Source: Chloroflexota bacterium (GTDB lineage Bacteria; Chloroflexota; Dehalococcoidia; GIF9; AB-539-J10). From it: 16,126 bases of DNA. The position numbers and the translations under genes were made by a program. Below, piece by piece: positions 7,608 through 14,835 of the stretch (within the stretch, counting starts at the first letter, position 1; every line of letters begins with the position of its first letter). Location: the NCBI GenBank assembly GCA_020346965.1, contig CP070793.1, positions 177,602 through 193,727 on the forward strand. The letters are read 5' to 3'. The notes below the pieces were generated by a model. It saw only the letters and a list, made by a program, of their open reading frames with translations. It did no database searches and was not told the DNA's origin.

Positions 7608-7656
7608 CGAACACTCCGCAAGCTAGAGATTGCTACTGGCTTTCACTGGAGTGTCG
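7608..7656. other. Longer hairpin (ACACTCC/GGAGTGT plus CG ends) in the 5S-gene leader
   Basis: CGAACACTCC at 7608-7617 pairs with GGAGTGTCG at 7648-7656: nine base pairs with one bulged A. The 30-base apical region contains a further small GCAA/TTGC pairing. No U-tract follows. It could be a structured leader RNA or a repeat relic; I do not recognise it as a known riboswitch. Confidence 0.35.
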
Positions 7657-7753
7657 TCAGTTCCAGACCTATCTCTATATAAGCAGAAGCAACAGTAGCA
7701 ATGGTGCCCATTGTCTCTTTCTTAGTTTCTCAATTACTAATTGTCAGATTTCT

Positions 7754-9313
7754 TTAGACGGGAATATTTCCATGTTTCTTTTGAGGTCTCATTTCCTGTT
7801 TAGTGGAAAGAAGTTCCAATGCCTTGATTATCTTGGGTCTAGTCTCTCGGGGTAGAATAACTTCGTCAACATATCCCCTCGAGGCGGCAATATACGGATT
7901 ATATAATAGGTTGCGATATTCCTGAATCTTCTTTTGCTTCTTCGCCTCGGGATCCGGTGCAGTTTCTATTTCCTTGCGAAAGATAATCGGAGTGGCCCCT
8001 TCAGCACCCATCACTGCAATCTCTGCTGTAGGCCAGGCAAAAACGAAATCAGCGCCCAGGTCTTTACTACACATAGCAAGATATGAACCGCCATAATCCT
8101 TGCGAGTGACCAGAGTAATTTTAGGAACCGTGGCTTCTGAGTAAGCCCATAAAAGCTTGGCTCCGTGTCTTATTATTCCCAGCCACTCTTGATCTTTCCC
8201 CGGTAAGTAACCGGGGACATCGGCAATGGTAAGCATGGGGATATTGAAGGCGTCACAGAATCTGATGAACCGGGTGATTTTATCCGAGGCATTGACATCA
8301 AGACACCCGGCAAGATGCATCGATTGATTAGCGATAACACCTACTGCTCTACCATTAAGCCTGGCAAAGCAAATAATAGCGTTCTGAGCATAATAATAAT
8401 GTGGTTCAAGTATTTCGCCATTGTCCACAATCGATGTGATAACGTACCTCATATCGTAAACCTTGTTGGGCTCCTCTGGTATTATGGTGTCAAGGGCGGG
8501 ATCAATACGGTCTGGGTTATCAGAAGGCTCGATTGGAGGAAGGGTTTCACCTTTCCTGTTACTTGAGGGGAGGTAACTCAGAAGTTTCTCTATTAGTTCG
8601 ATAGCTTCTGCATCACTATCGCAGGCAAAATGGCACACACCACTCTTAGTGGCATGAGACATGGCTCCGCCCAGCTCTTCAGAAGTGATTTCTTCTCCAG
8701 TGACCTGTTTGATAACTGCCGGACCAGTGATATGCATGTAGCTTGTTCCTTTTACCATGAACACCCAATCTGTCATAGCAGGCGAATATACTGCTCCACC
8801 AGCAGTAGGCCCCATGATTGCTGAGATTTGGGGGATAACCCCTGAGGCTGCAGAATTCCGGAAAAATATCTGCCCGTAGCCTGACAGGGCATCAACGCCT
8901 TCTTGAATCCTAGCCCCCCCAGAGTCATTAAAGCCCACTATGGGAACACCGCATTTCATAGCTAAGTCCATTACCTTGCATATCTTTTTGGCATGCATCT
9001 CACCCAGCGAGCCTCCCATGGAGGTGAAGTCCTGGGAAAAAGCACATATGGGGCGTCCATTTACCAGTCCATATCCAGTAACAACTCCCTCTGCGGGCAC
9101 GATAACTTTATCCATGCCAAATAGAGTTGCACGATGCTGAACAAATAAATCAAGCTCATGAAAGCTGTTACTGTCAAAAAGCAGTTCGAGCCTTTCACGA
9201 GCAGTCAATTTCCCCGATTTGTGCTGTTTTTCTACCCGCTCTGGCCCCCCCAGGGCTTTGATCTTTCTTTCCCTGTCTATTAGTTCTTTTAAGCGGTCAA
9301 CATCTGTGTCCAT
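7754..9313 (-). CDS. mmdA: Acyl-CoA carboxyltransferase, methylmalonyl-CoA (transcarboxylase 12S/MmdA/PccB) type
   Basis: This 519-residue protein has the double crotonase fold of biotin-dependent acyl-CoA carboxyltransferases and the family's normal length. Motifs include GKLTARERLELL near the N-terminus, FNDSGGARIQEGV and GPTAGGAVYSPA in the first half, ADVPGYLPGKDQEW and RKDYGGSYLAM in the second, and the KKHGNIPV tail. It transfers CO2 between biotin and propionyl-CoA/methylmalonyl-CoA. A GAAGGA site precedes the ATG at 9313 and a promoter lies just upstream. Its partner on the same strand is the 5S-like gene, which suggests a transcarboxylase (methylmalonyl-CoA plus pyruvate to propionyl-CoA plus oxaloacetate). 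No biotin carrier or biotin carboxylase is nearby. Propionyl-CoA carboxylase beta or a decarboxylase alpha subunit remain possible. Confidence 0.9.
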   Translation of the reverse strand: MDTDVDRLKELIDRERKIKALGGPERVEKQHKSGKLTARERLELLFDSNSFHELDLFVQHRATLFGMDKVIVPAEGVVTGYGLVNGRPICAFSQDFTSMGGSLGEMHAKKICKVMDLAMKCGVPIVGFNDSGGARIQEGVDALSGYGQIFFRNSAASGVIPQISAIMGPTAGGAVYSPAMTDWVFMVKGTSYMHITGPAVIKQVTGEEITSEELGGAMSHATKSGVCHFACDSDAEAIELIEKLLSYLPSSNRKGETLPPIEPSDNPDRIDPALDTIIPEEPNKVYDMRYVITSIVDNGEILEPHYYYAQNAIICFARLNGRAVGVIANQSMHLAGCLDVNASDKITRFIRFCDAFNIPMLTIADVPGYLPGKDQEWLGIIRHGAKLLWAYSEATVPKITLVTRKDYGGSYLAMCSKDLGADFVFAWPTAEIAVMGAEGATPIIFRKEIETAPDPEAKKQKKIQEYRNLLYNPYIAASRGYVDEVILPRETRPKIIKALELLSTKQEMRPQKKHGNIPV

Positions 9314-9353
9314 ATAAATCCTTCACACAAATCAACTACCTGCAAAGAAAGTT

Positions 9354-9382
9354 ATTTTAACGTGAATACGGGACTGAGGCAA
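9354..9382 (-). promoter_or_regulatory. Sigma70-type promoter for the carboxyltransferase/Hdr cluster
   Basis: On the minus strand, TTGCCT (9382-9377) and TAAAAT (9359-9354) are separated by exactly 17 bases. Transcription would begin near 9347, giving a leader of about 34 bases before the 12S-type gene. This is the best promoter match for the minus-strand block. Confidence 0.55.
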
Positions 9383-9448
9383 ATCATTAACCTCACGGAA
9401 TCACCATCAAATCTGTTCGATGGTACACCGATTTATGGAATTTTCTAG

Positions 9449-9454
9449 TATAAT
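9449..9454 (+). promoter_or_regulatory. Possible -10 element (TATAAT) upstream of cmk
   Basis: A perfect TATAAT lies 129 bases before the cmk ATG, but no good -35 box is found 16-18 bases upstream. It would give a leader of about 120 bases. Weak evidence alone. Confidence 0.3.
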
Positions 9455-9556
9455 CAGTGCAGATATTTTTGGACTCAGCTGGTCCTTTTAGAGCCTTCTA
9501 GCCATAAGCTGTCCTCGGTTTGATTGAAAAGCGATGTCTAACTCAGCCTGAAAAGC

Positions 9557-9584
9557 TTGACAGCTTGGCTTAGAATGGTATTAT
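9557..9584 (+). promoter_or_regulatory. Promoter-like TTGACA-N16-TATTAT overlapping the cmk start
   Basis: TTGACA at 9557-9562 is a perfect -35 box, and TATTAT at 9579-9584 follows after 16 bases. The -10 overlaps the annotated ATG (9583), so transcription would begin inside the gene near 9591. Either this is chance, or translation starts later (TTG at 9595). Confidence 0.35.
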
Positions 9585-10263
9585 GAATGGAAGTTTGAAA
9601 CCACAGCTTATTGCCATAGACGGTCCAGTAGCGGTTGGTAAAAGTAGTGTCGGCTTACGACTGGCGAAAAGGCTCGGCTATATTTTCTTCGATACCGGCA
9701 TGATCTATCGGGCGTTCACCTGGAAAGCCCTCAAATCAGGCATCTCGCCAGAGGATGAACAGGAACTCTGTCACCTGGCCAATACCACCGAATTTGGTTT
9801 CATTCCGTCTAAACAAGGTGCCCTCTCGCTCTTTGTTGACGGTGAAGATGTCTCATCCAAGTTGCTCTGCGCCGAAATAGAGGAACTGGTTGCTCTGATA
9901 GCAAAAGCAGCGGGGGTACGCCGGGCGATGGTATCGCAGCAGCGTAAGTTAGCCGAGCGAGGAAGGGTGGTGATGGCAGGCAGGGACATCGGCACCGTAG
10001 TCTTACCCTGGGCAGAACTGAAGATTTTTCTCACCGCCTCCACGGAAGAGAGAGCAAGGCGCCGCTACCGGGAGCTATTGAAACGAGGAGAGAATTCCAG
10101 CCTGGAAACAGTCCTCGCCGATCTGAAAAAACGTGATGAGATTGATATCAATAGGACCATCTCGCCCCTGAAACCGGCGGAAGATGCCATAATAATCAAT
10201 ACGGAGAACCTTAGCCTAGAGCAAGTGGTAGACAAGATATGCACTCTAACGGTAAGCGCCTGA
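9583..10263 (+). CDS. cmk: Cytidylate kinase
   Basis: This 226-residue cytosolic NMP kinase phosphorylates CMP/dCMP with ATP for nucleotide synthesis. Visible motifs are the P-loop IDGPVAVGKSS (Lys20, Ser21), FFDTGMIYRAFT (the family's DTGAMYR), MAGRDIGTVVLPWA with FLTASTEERARRR (lid/CMP binding), and RDEIDINRTISPLKPAEDA. The N-terminal ATG at 9583 has no clear ribosome site; TTG at 9595, preceded by TGGAAG, is an alternative that would still keep the P-loop. The gene is followed by plsC with a 25-bp overlap, so the two are co-translated. Identity is firm, the exact start is not. Confidence 0.94.
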   Translation: MNGSLKPQLIAIDGPVAVGKSSVGLRLAKRLGYIFFDTGMIYRAFTWKALKSGISPEDEQELCHLANTTEFGFIPSKQGALSLFVDGEDVSSKLLCAEIEELVALIAKAAGVRRAMVSQQRKLAERGRVVMAGRDIGTVVLPWAELKIFLTASTEERARRRYRELLKRGENSSLETVLADLKKRDEIDINRTISPLKPAEDAIIINTENLSLEQVVDKICTLTVSA

Positions 10264-10922
10264 CCCTTTCTCAGAGGATTGTCTTAGCCTTCTTCAGACC
10301 TTTGCTCAATATTTGCTTTTCCTGGAAAGTAGAGGGAAGAGAAAATATGCCATTGACGGGCCCACTGATATTGGTAGCCAATCATGTTCATGTCATGGAT
10401 CCGATTTTTCTCGTATTTAGCCTTCCGCGATGGATTATTTTCGTGGCAAAGGAGGAACTCTTTCGTTCTCTCTTCCTGAGGCTCTGGCTCCGCTGGGCTG
10501 GCTCTTTACCGCTACAACGCGATAGCAGAGTGGTAGAAAAGCAGAGGATACTGGAAAGCGCCAAGAGGGCATTGGAGGAAGGACTAATACTGGGAATGTT
10601 CCCAGAAGGGGGCAGGAGCCACGACGGTAAACTCAGAAAGGGCAAACCGGGCTCCGCAGTTATGGCCTCAAAGACAGATGTCCCTCTTCTTCCTGTCGGT
10701 ATTTCGGGAACAGACAGAATTCATGGCATAAGCTGGTTATGGAAACGCCCCCGTATAGTTGTCAAGATCGGCAAGCCATTCAAGTTGCCTCCAACTAACA
10801 GTAAGATGACTAAATCGCAGATGCAATTGCTAACCGCGCAATTGATGGAGGAAATAGCTGCTCTCTTACCACCCAAATATCAAGGTGCCTATGAAAAATG
10901 TGAGGATTCAGAAAGCGGATAA
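10239..10922 (+). CDS. plsC: 1-acyl-sn-glycerol-3-phosphate acyltransferase (PlsC family)
   Basis: The 227 residues carry the acyltransferase blocks: NHVHVMD with the catalytic His49 and Asp54 (HX4D), and FPEGGRS (121-127), the substrate-binding block usually written FPEGTRS. A hydrophobic stretch near residues 13-30 would place it at the membrane. It adds the second acyl chain to lysophosphatidic acid in phospholipid synthesis. It overlaps the end of cmk by 25 bp and the start of ispH by about 30 bp, in the cmk-plsC-ispH order seen in several anaerobic lineages. The start is the first ATG; no strong ribosome site is visible, consistent with coupling to cmk. Confidence 0.88.
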   Translation: MHSNGKRLTLSQRIVLAFFRPLLNICFSWKVEGRENMPLTGPLILVANHVHVMDPIFLVFSLPRWIIFVAKEELFRSLFLRLWLRWAGSLPLQRDSRVVEKQRILESAKRALEEGLILGMFPEGGRSHDGKLRKGKPGSAVMASKTDVPLLPVGISGTDRIHGISWLWKRPRIVVKIGKPFKLPPTNSKMTKSQMQLLTAQLMEEIAALLPPKYQGAYEKCEDSESG

Positions 10923-11742
10923 GCTGGGTTTATGCTTTGGGGTCAGACGGGCTATCAAGCTGCTGAAGAAGGCAGCCGGTAAATACGGGGAGATAGAGAC
11001 ATTGGGACCTGTGGCACACAATCGCCTGCTGGTGGAAACGCTAACCAACCTGGGAATAAAACCAATAACGCATCTCGGTCAGGCCGAGGGCAGAATCCTG
11101 GCTATCACAACTCACGGTGTAAGCCCATCGATACTAGCTGAGATCAAGGCCCGTTATATCCGCATCATCGATACTACCTGTCCCATAGTCCGTAAAGCTC
11201 AGAACGCGGCTAAAGAATTGGCCGAAACTGGCTTCAACGTCGTTATTTTCGGAGACGCAAACCACTCCGAGGTCAGAGGACTGCTGGGCTGGGCAGGAGA
11301 CAAAGGCACAGCCGCCCTTAACGCGAAACAAGCATATGAATCGGGAAAACTACCATCGCGCCTGGGCATTATCTCTCAAACAACCCAAACTCAATTAGAC
11401 TTTATCAATTTTTCCATGCAGCTTATGGATAAGCTTGGACCTGATATCGATGAAATGCGCCTAGTTAATACTTTATGTAAAGTAACGCGGGGTCAACAAG
11501 AATCTGCCCTCAGATTAGCTCGAAGGAGCCAAGTCATGATAGTGATAGGCGGAGCAAACAGTGCCAATGCCGGACACCTTGTTGAAATATGTGATGCCCT
11601 AGTCGAAACCCACTTAGTAGAGACTGCAGATGAAGTTGACACTTCTTGGTTTGCGGGTAAGGACCGTATTGGCATTACGGCTGGAGCTTCGACGCCAGAC
11701 GAAGTTGTAGAAGAATTGATGGACAGGCTCAGGTTCTTATGA
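10891..11742 (+). CDS. ispH: 4-hydroxy-3-methylbut-2-enyl diphosphate reductase
   Basis: IspH makes IPP and DMAPP from HMBPP, the last step of the MEP isoprenoid pathway, using a [4Fe-4S] cluster. Counting from the ATG at 10891 (283 residues), cluster ligands are Cys15 (LGLCFGV), Cys97 (TTCPIV) and Cys196 (NTLCKVT). Active-site residues are His43 (GPVAHN), His75, His125 and Glu127 (ANHSEVRG), and Ser224/Asn226. I prefer ATG 10891 to the GTG at 10885 because AAGG lies five bases before the ATG and overlaps the GTG. The segment after the third Cys (KVTRGQQES) departs from the usual xATxxRQ. The gene overlaps plsC and converges on the HIT gene, with 3 bp between stops. Confidence 0.93.
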   Translation: MKNVRIQKADKLGLCFGVRRAIKLLKKAAGKYGEIETLGPVAHNRLLVETLTNLGIKPITHLGQAEGRILAITTHGVSPSILAEIKARYIRIIDTTCPIVRKAQNAAKELAETGFNVVIFGDANHSEVRGLLGWAGDKGTAALNAKQAYESGKLPSRLGIISQTTQTQLDFINFSMQLMDKLGPDIDEMRLVNTLCKVTRGQQESALRLARRSQVMIVIGGANSANAGHLVEICDALVETHLVETADEVDTSWFAGKDRIGITAGASTPDEVVEELMDRLRFL

Positions 11743-11745
11743 TCT

Positions 11746-12093
11746 TCAGCCAAGCCTGGCATCCATCTGCCTGCCAGCAATAAGGTGAAGGTGAAGGTGA
11801 GGTACAACTTGCCCACCTTCAGGGCCACAATTTATCACCAAGCGATAACCTTTCTTGGCTATCCCTTCTTTCTCAGCTAGATTCTTAGCTATGATTATCA
11901 GATGCCCGGCAAGCTCTTGTTGCCCATCGGCGAGTTCAGCCACAGATGCAATATGGATTCTAGGTATAACAAGCAAATGTGTAGGTGCTTTAGGTAAGAT
12001 ATCCCTGAACGCTAGAAAAGCTTCATCCTGATAGACTATATCACCGGGCACTTCACCAGCAACAATTTTACAGAAAATACATTCTTCAGTCAT
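11746..12093 (-). CDS. HIT/HINT-family nucleotide phosphoramidase
   Basis: This 115-residue protein has the histidine triad PHLHLHLI (His99, His101, His103) and an N-terminal CIFC (Cys5, Cys8) often seen in zinc-binding HINT proteins. The family hydrolyses AMP-lysine or AMP-phosphoramidate-type bonds; the physiological substrate is not known. AAGGAG overlaps the stop of the upstream CoA-transferase-family gene (12-bp gap), so the two are probably one transcript. The triad is encoded by three exact tandem copies of CACCTT (11782-11799). Length is normal and the family call is firm. Confidence 0.92.
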   Translation of the reverse strand: MTEECIFCKIVAGEVPGDIVYQDEAFLAFRDILPKAPTHLLVIPRIHIASVAELADGQQELAGHLIIIAKNLAEKEGIAKKGYRLVINCGPEGGQVVPHLHLHLIAGRQMDARLG

Positions 12094-12105
12094 AACCTGA
12101 CTCCT

Positions 12106-13317
12106 TTAACATACTACACCCTCCTGTCGTAAACTCTCAATCTCTTCCCGCTTATAGCCCAGCTCCTCTAATATTTCATCGGTTTGTTCCCCGGGAAGTG
12201 GCGCCAGACTTCTCACTTTACCTGGTGTATTTGAGAACTTGGGAGCTATGCCAACCTGTCTTATCTTACCAAAGTTAGGGTGGTCTATCTCTATTAGCAT
12301 TTGACGATGAAGTACCTGTGGGTCATTAAAAACTTCGTCCGGTGTGTAAACCTTACCGGCAGGGACATCATTACGAATCAATAATTCGAACCATTCATCC
12401 CTTGTCTTAGTTAGAAAAACCTGCTTCAAGGAAGAGCGGATTTCATCCCATTTCTCATCCTCCGGCTTATGAAAGGTGTGTTCCAAAGCAAAGTGATAGG
12501 GCATATATTCCTCTTTTCCTATAAATCGGCATAGGTTCTCCCAAAAATGTGGCTCGAGACAGCCAATGGTAATATGCTTACCGTCCTTGGTTTCATACAC
12601 TCCATAATAGGGATAGGCACCATGCAGCCATGATTCACCCCGCTTCAACATTGACCTGTTAAGGAAGTAACCCCAATTAAACCAAGTCATAAGTGATACT
12701 GCTCCGTCCATGTAAGCCATGTCAATATATTGCCCTTCACCCGTCTTATTTCTAGCCACCAAGGCTATCGCGATGCCCAAGGCTCCATAAAGGGCAGCCC
12801 CTGCAAAATCAGCAACCAGATTTAAGGGGATAGCAGGCGGTCCTTCACTGGATCCAATTAAGTCTAGGATACCCGCCATAGATATATAGTTAATATCATG
12901 CCCAGGAAAGGTGCGGTAAGGCCCGTCCTGGCCGTAGCCACTCAGTGAACAGTATATGATCTTGGGATTTAGCTTATTTATAGTCTCGTAATTTATGCCC
13001 AAGCGTTTGACCACTCCGGGTCTAAAACCTTCTACAATAACATCTGCGTGCCGGGAAAGGCGGTAAAATACTTCTCGTCCTGCCTCCAACTTTAGATTAA
13101 GCACTATGCTCCTTTTATTGCGGTCAGGGGCATAGTAAGCTACCTGCTTCCGGTTTTCTGCCAGTTGAAGCGATTTCGCTGAACCCATAAATTTGGTTGC
13201 TTCTGGTGCCTCAATTTTAAGTACCTCAGCCCCCAAATCTCCCAGTAGCATTGTGCAAAATGCACCTGGAACCAACCTCGATAAATCCAGAATTCTCACA
13301 CCGTCCAAAGCTAACAT
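12106..13317 (-). CDS. Alpha-methylacyl-CoA racemase-like CaiB/BaiF (class III CoA-transferase) family protein
   Basis: The 403 residues start with the family signature LDGVRILDLSRLVPGAFCTMLLGDLGAEV. The segments GHDINYISMAG (His140, Asp141) and PLNLVADFAG (Asp170) match the catalytic His and Asp of alpha-methylacyl-CoA racemases, which invert the 2-methyl centre of acyl-CoAs. True class III CoA transferases use an Asp at the GHD position, which is also present, so CoA transfer is not excluded. The racemase reading is preferred because of the PLNLVADFAG match. A GGGGG run before the ATG at 13317 may serve as the ribosome site. A TATAAT lies 27-32 bases upstream. It probably forms an operon with the downstream HIT gene and may act in branched acyl-CoA oxidation (inference). 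Confidence 0.85.
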   Translation of the reverse strand: MLALDGVRILDLSRLVPGAFCTMLLGDLGAEVLKIEAPEATKFMGSAKSLQLAENRKQVAYYAPDRNKRSIVLNLKLEAGREVFYRLSRHADVIVEGFRPGVVKRLGINYETINKLNPKIIYCSLSGYGQDGPYRTFPGHDINYISMAGILDLIGSSEGPPAIPLNLVADFAGAALYGALGIAIALVARNKTGEGQYIDMAYMDGAVSLMTWFNWGYFLNRSMLKRGESWLHGAYPYYGVYETKDGKHITIGCLEPHFWENLCRFIGKEEYMPYHFALEHTFHKPEDEKWDEIRSSLKQVFLTKTRDEWFELLIRNDVPAGKVYTPDEVFNDPQVLHRQMLIEIDHPNFGKIRQVGIAPKFSNTPGKVRSLAPLPGEQTDEILEELGYKREEIESLRQEGVVC

Positions 13318-13343
13318 ATTTCCCCCAGATGGATTAATTGCCC

Positions 13344-13372
13344 ATTATAAGGTATTCAGGTTATCTTTTGCA
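13344..13372 (-). promoter_or_regulatory. Promoter of the racemase-like gene (TATAAT with weak -35)
   Basis: A perfect TATAAT lies on the minus strand at 13349-13344. The hexamer 17 bases upstream (TGCAAA, 13372-13367) is a poor -35. Transcription would begin near 13337, about 20 bases before the ATG. It overlaps the nusA promoter region back to back. Confidence 0.45.
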
Positions 13373-13387
13373 TTTCTAACCTGAATA
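13353..13387. promoter_or_regulatory. Perfect 11-bp inverted repeat spanning divergent promoters (candidate operator)
   Basis: TATTCAGGTTA (13353-13363) and TAACCTGAATA (13377-13387) are exact reverse complements, 13 bases apart (24 bp centre to centre). The nusA -35 falls in the spacer, the right arm covers most of the nusA spacer, and the left arm abuts the minus-strand TATAAT. No T-run follows, so a terminator is unlikely. Confidence 0.5.
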
Positions 13388-13396
13388 TGCTAAACT
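13368..13396 (+). promoter_or_regulatory. nusA operon promoter (TTGCAT-N17-TAAACT, extended -10)
   Basis: TTGCAT (13368-13373) and TAAACT (13391-13396) are 17 bases apart, with a TG one base before the -10. Transcription would begin near 13403, leaving a leader of about 77 bases that contains the hairpin at 13417-13437. Confidence 0.55.
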
Positions 13397-13416
13397 GAAA
13401 GAAAATATTTGAATTA

Positions 13417-13445
13417 AAGGTGGGTAAACCCCACCTTCTTTATTA
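13417..13445 (+). terminator. Terminator-like hairpin in the nusA leader (possible attenuator)
   Basis: AAGGTGGG (13417-13424) pairs perfectly with CCCACCTT (13430-13437) around a TAAAC loop, followed by CTTTATTA. The eight-pair GC-rich stem plus T-rich tail sits about 15 bases after the predicted start site and before nusA. Its place suggests attenuation or NusA autoregulation rather than termination of an upstream gene, since the gene to the left points away. Confidence 0.5.
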
Positions 13446-13479
13446 AATAGAATACGAGAAACTCAATAGTAATAAGAAG

Positions 13480-14835
13480 ATGAAAACAGAGCTCAGGACA
13501 GCGATTACTCAGCTTTCTGCTGAGAGAAACTTACCCAAAGAAGTAGTCTTGGCTGCCTTGGAATCGGCACTGGCCTCAGCATATAAAAAAAGTATGTCTG
13601 CTCTGGAACAGGACGTTATAGTAAAAGTTGACCCTGATATCGGCGAAATAAATTTCTATATTCAAAAAGTTGTAGTTGACTCCGTTACCAATCCAGATCA
13701 TGAAATCTCCCTTCAAGAAGCCAGAAAACTGCGAGCCACAGCACAACTAGGTGATGCAATAAACATAGAATGTACACCCGATAATATTGGCCGTATCGCC
13801 GTTCAAGCGGCTAAGCAAGTCGTTCTACAGCGATTGCGAGAGGCAGAACACCGTATTGTTTATGAAGAGTTTACCGATAGAGAAGGAAATGTCGTTACTG
13901 GAATAATTCAATTCATTGAACCTAAACGAATTTACGTTAGACTGAATAGGATAGAAGCCATACTTCCTCCGAATGAACAAGTTCATAATGAACATTATTA
14001 TAGAGGGCAGCGACTCAAATTCTATATTCTAGAGATGATTCAGAGAGACAAGGAGCCCCTAATAATCGTCTCTCGATCTCATCCCAACCTGATACGTGGC
14101 CTCTTCGAGCTAGAAATCCCCGAAATTCACAATGGGGTCGTGCAATTGAAGGCCATAGCTCGCGAGGCTGGACATCGGACGAAAGTGGGAGTGGCAACTA
14201 CCCAAGAAAATGTTGACCCGGTAGGATGCTGTCTTGGCCCTAGGGGCATAAGGCTCCAAAGCATCATTAATGAGTTAAATGGCGAAAAGATAGATGTAAT
14301 CCAGTGGCATACCGATCCTGGAATATTCATCTCTAATGCCCTGAACCCAGCTCAAGTGGCAAGCATCAAAATCGACGAGGAAAGAAACATATCCACCGTT
14401 GTCGTCCCTGACAAACAACTCTCTCTAGCTATAGGCAAAGAAGGACAGAATGCCAGGCTAGCAGCGAAACTCACAGGCTGGCGGATCGATATCAAGAGCA
14501 TCTCCGCTATTGAGTCAGAAAAAGCCGTCATAGAAGAGCCAGAAATGGCAGTAGAAGTCATTCTCCCTGAAGTTCAGGAAGGCGAGCCATTTGAGGCAGA
14601 GCCAACTGAGGATATTGGGGTGGAAGAGATAGTTGAATTTCCAGGCTTCCCCGAAGCCAGGCCTGAGAAGCCTGAAGAAAAACATATTCGCTTTGCTGAA
14701 GATATATTAACGAGGGCAGTAAAATCGGAAAAGACAGACAAAGCACAAGGCACACCTAAAGGTAAAAGAAAAGGAAAGGTGATAAAGTATAAAGAACAGG
14801 ACGAGAGTTTTATAGATGACGAAATCGCAGAGTAA
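13480..14835 (+). CDS. nusA: Transcription termination/antitermination factor NusA
   Basis: The 451-residue protein has the full NusA layout: N-terminal RNA-polymerase-binding domain (1-130), S1 domain (about 135-200), KH1 (about 205-280, with [14 protein letters not shown] and GEKIDVIQW) and KH2 (about 285-345, with [25 protein letters not shown]). The tail (346-451) is acidic, then lysine-rich, and lacks the acidic repeat domains of E. coli NusA. It binds RNA polymerase and nascent RNA to control pausing and termination. Only a weak AAGAAG precedes the ATG. It overlaps ylxR by 20 bp. The usual upstream gene rimP is absent; the gene to the left is a divergent metabolic gene. Confidence 0.96.
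   Translation: MKTELRTAITQLSAERNLPKEVVLAALESALASAYKKSMSALEQDVIVKVDPDIGEINFYIQKVVVDSVTNPDHEISLQEARKLRATAQLGDAINIECTPDNIGRIAVQAAKQVVLQRLREAEHRIVYEEFTDREGNVVTGIIQFIEPKRIYVRLNRIEAILPPNEQVHNEHYYRGQRLKFYILEMIQRDKEPLIIVSRSHPNLIRGLFELEIPEIHNGVVQLKAIAREAGHRTKVGVATTQENVDPVGCCLGPRGIRLQSIINELNGEKIDVIQWHTDPGIFISNALNPAQVASIKIDEERNISTVVVPDKQLSLAIGKEGQNARLAAKLTGWRIDIKSISAIESEKAVIEEPEMAVEVILPEVQEGEPFEAEPTEDIGVEEIVEFPGFPEARPEKPEEKHIRFAEDILTRAVKSEKTDKAQGTPKGKRKGKVIKYKEQDESFIDDEIAE

Larger units (their letters stand above)
7424..7753. other. 330-bp non-coding gap between the 5S- and 12S-type genes
   Basis: No supported gene is present on either strand. I looked for a small biotin carrier and found no (E/A)MKM-like frame; the longest minus-strand frame just after the 12S stop is 22 codons (MGTIATVAS...). 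The stretch holds a dispersed-repeat-like segment (7461-7489), a hairpin at 7555-7582 and a longer hairpin at 7608-7656. It would form the leader of the 5S-like gene if the two are co-transcribed. Confidence 0.6.

Noticed and set aside
7424..7753. A hidden biotin carrier gene in the gap between the 12S- and 5S-type genes
   Set aside because: Minus-strand reading gives stops within about 22 codons and no EAMKM-like motif; no ribosome site before a longer frame.
9471..9485. GGACTCAGCTGGTCC as an operator or terminator upstream of cmk
   Set aside because: Only about four to five pairs with mismatches near the centre; no T-run and no second copy.
13353..13387. The 11-bp inverted repeat as a rho-independent terminator
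   Set aside because: Stem is AT-rich, no U-tract follows on either strand, and no gene reads into it: both neighbours point away.
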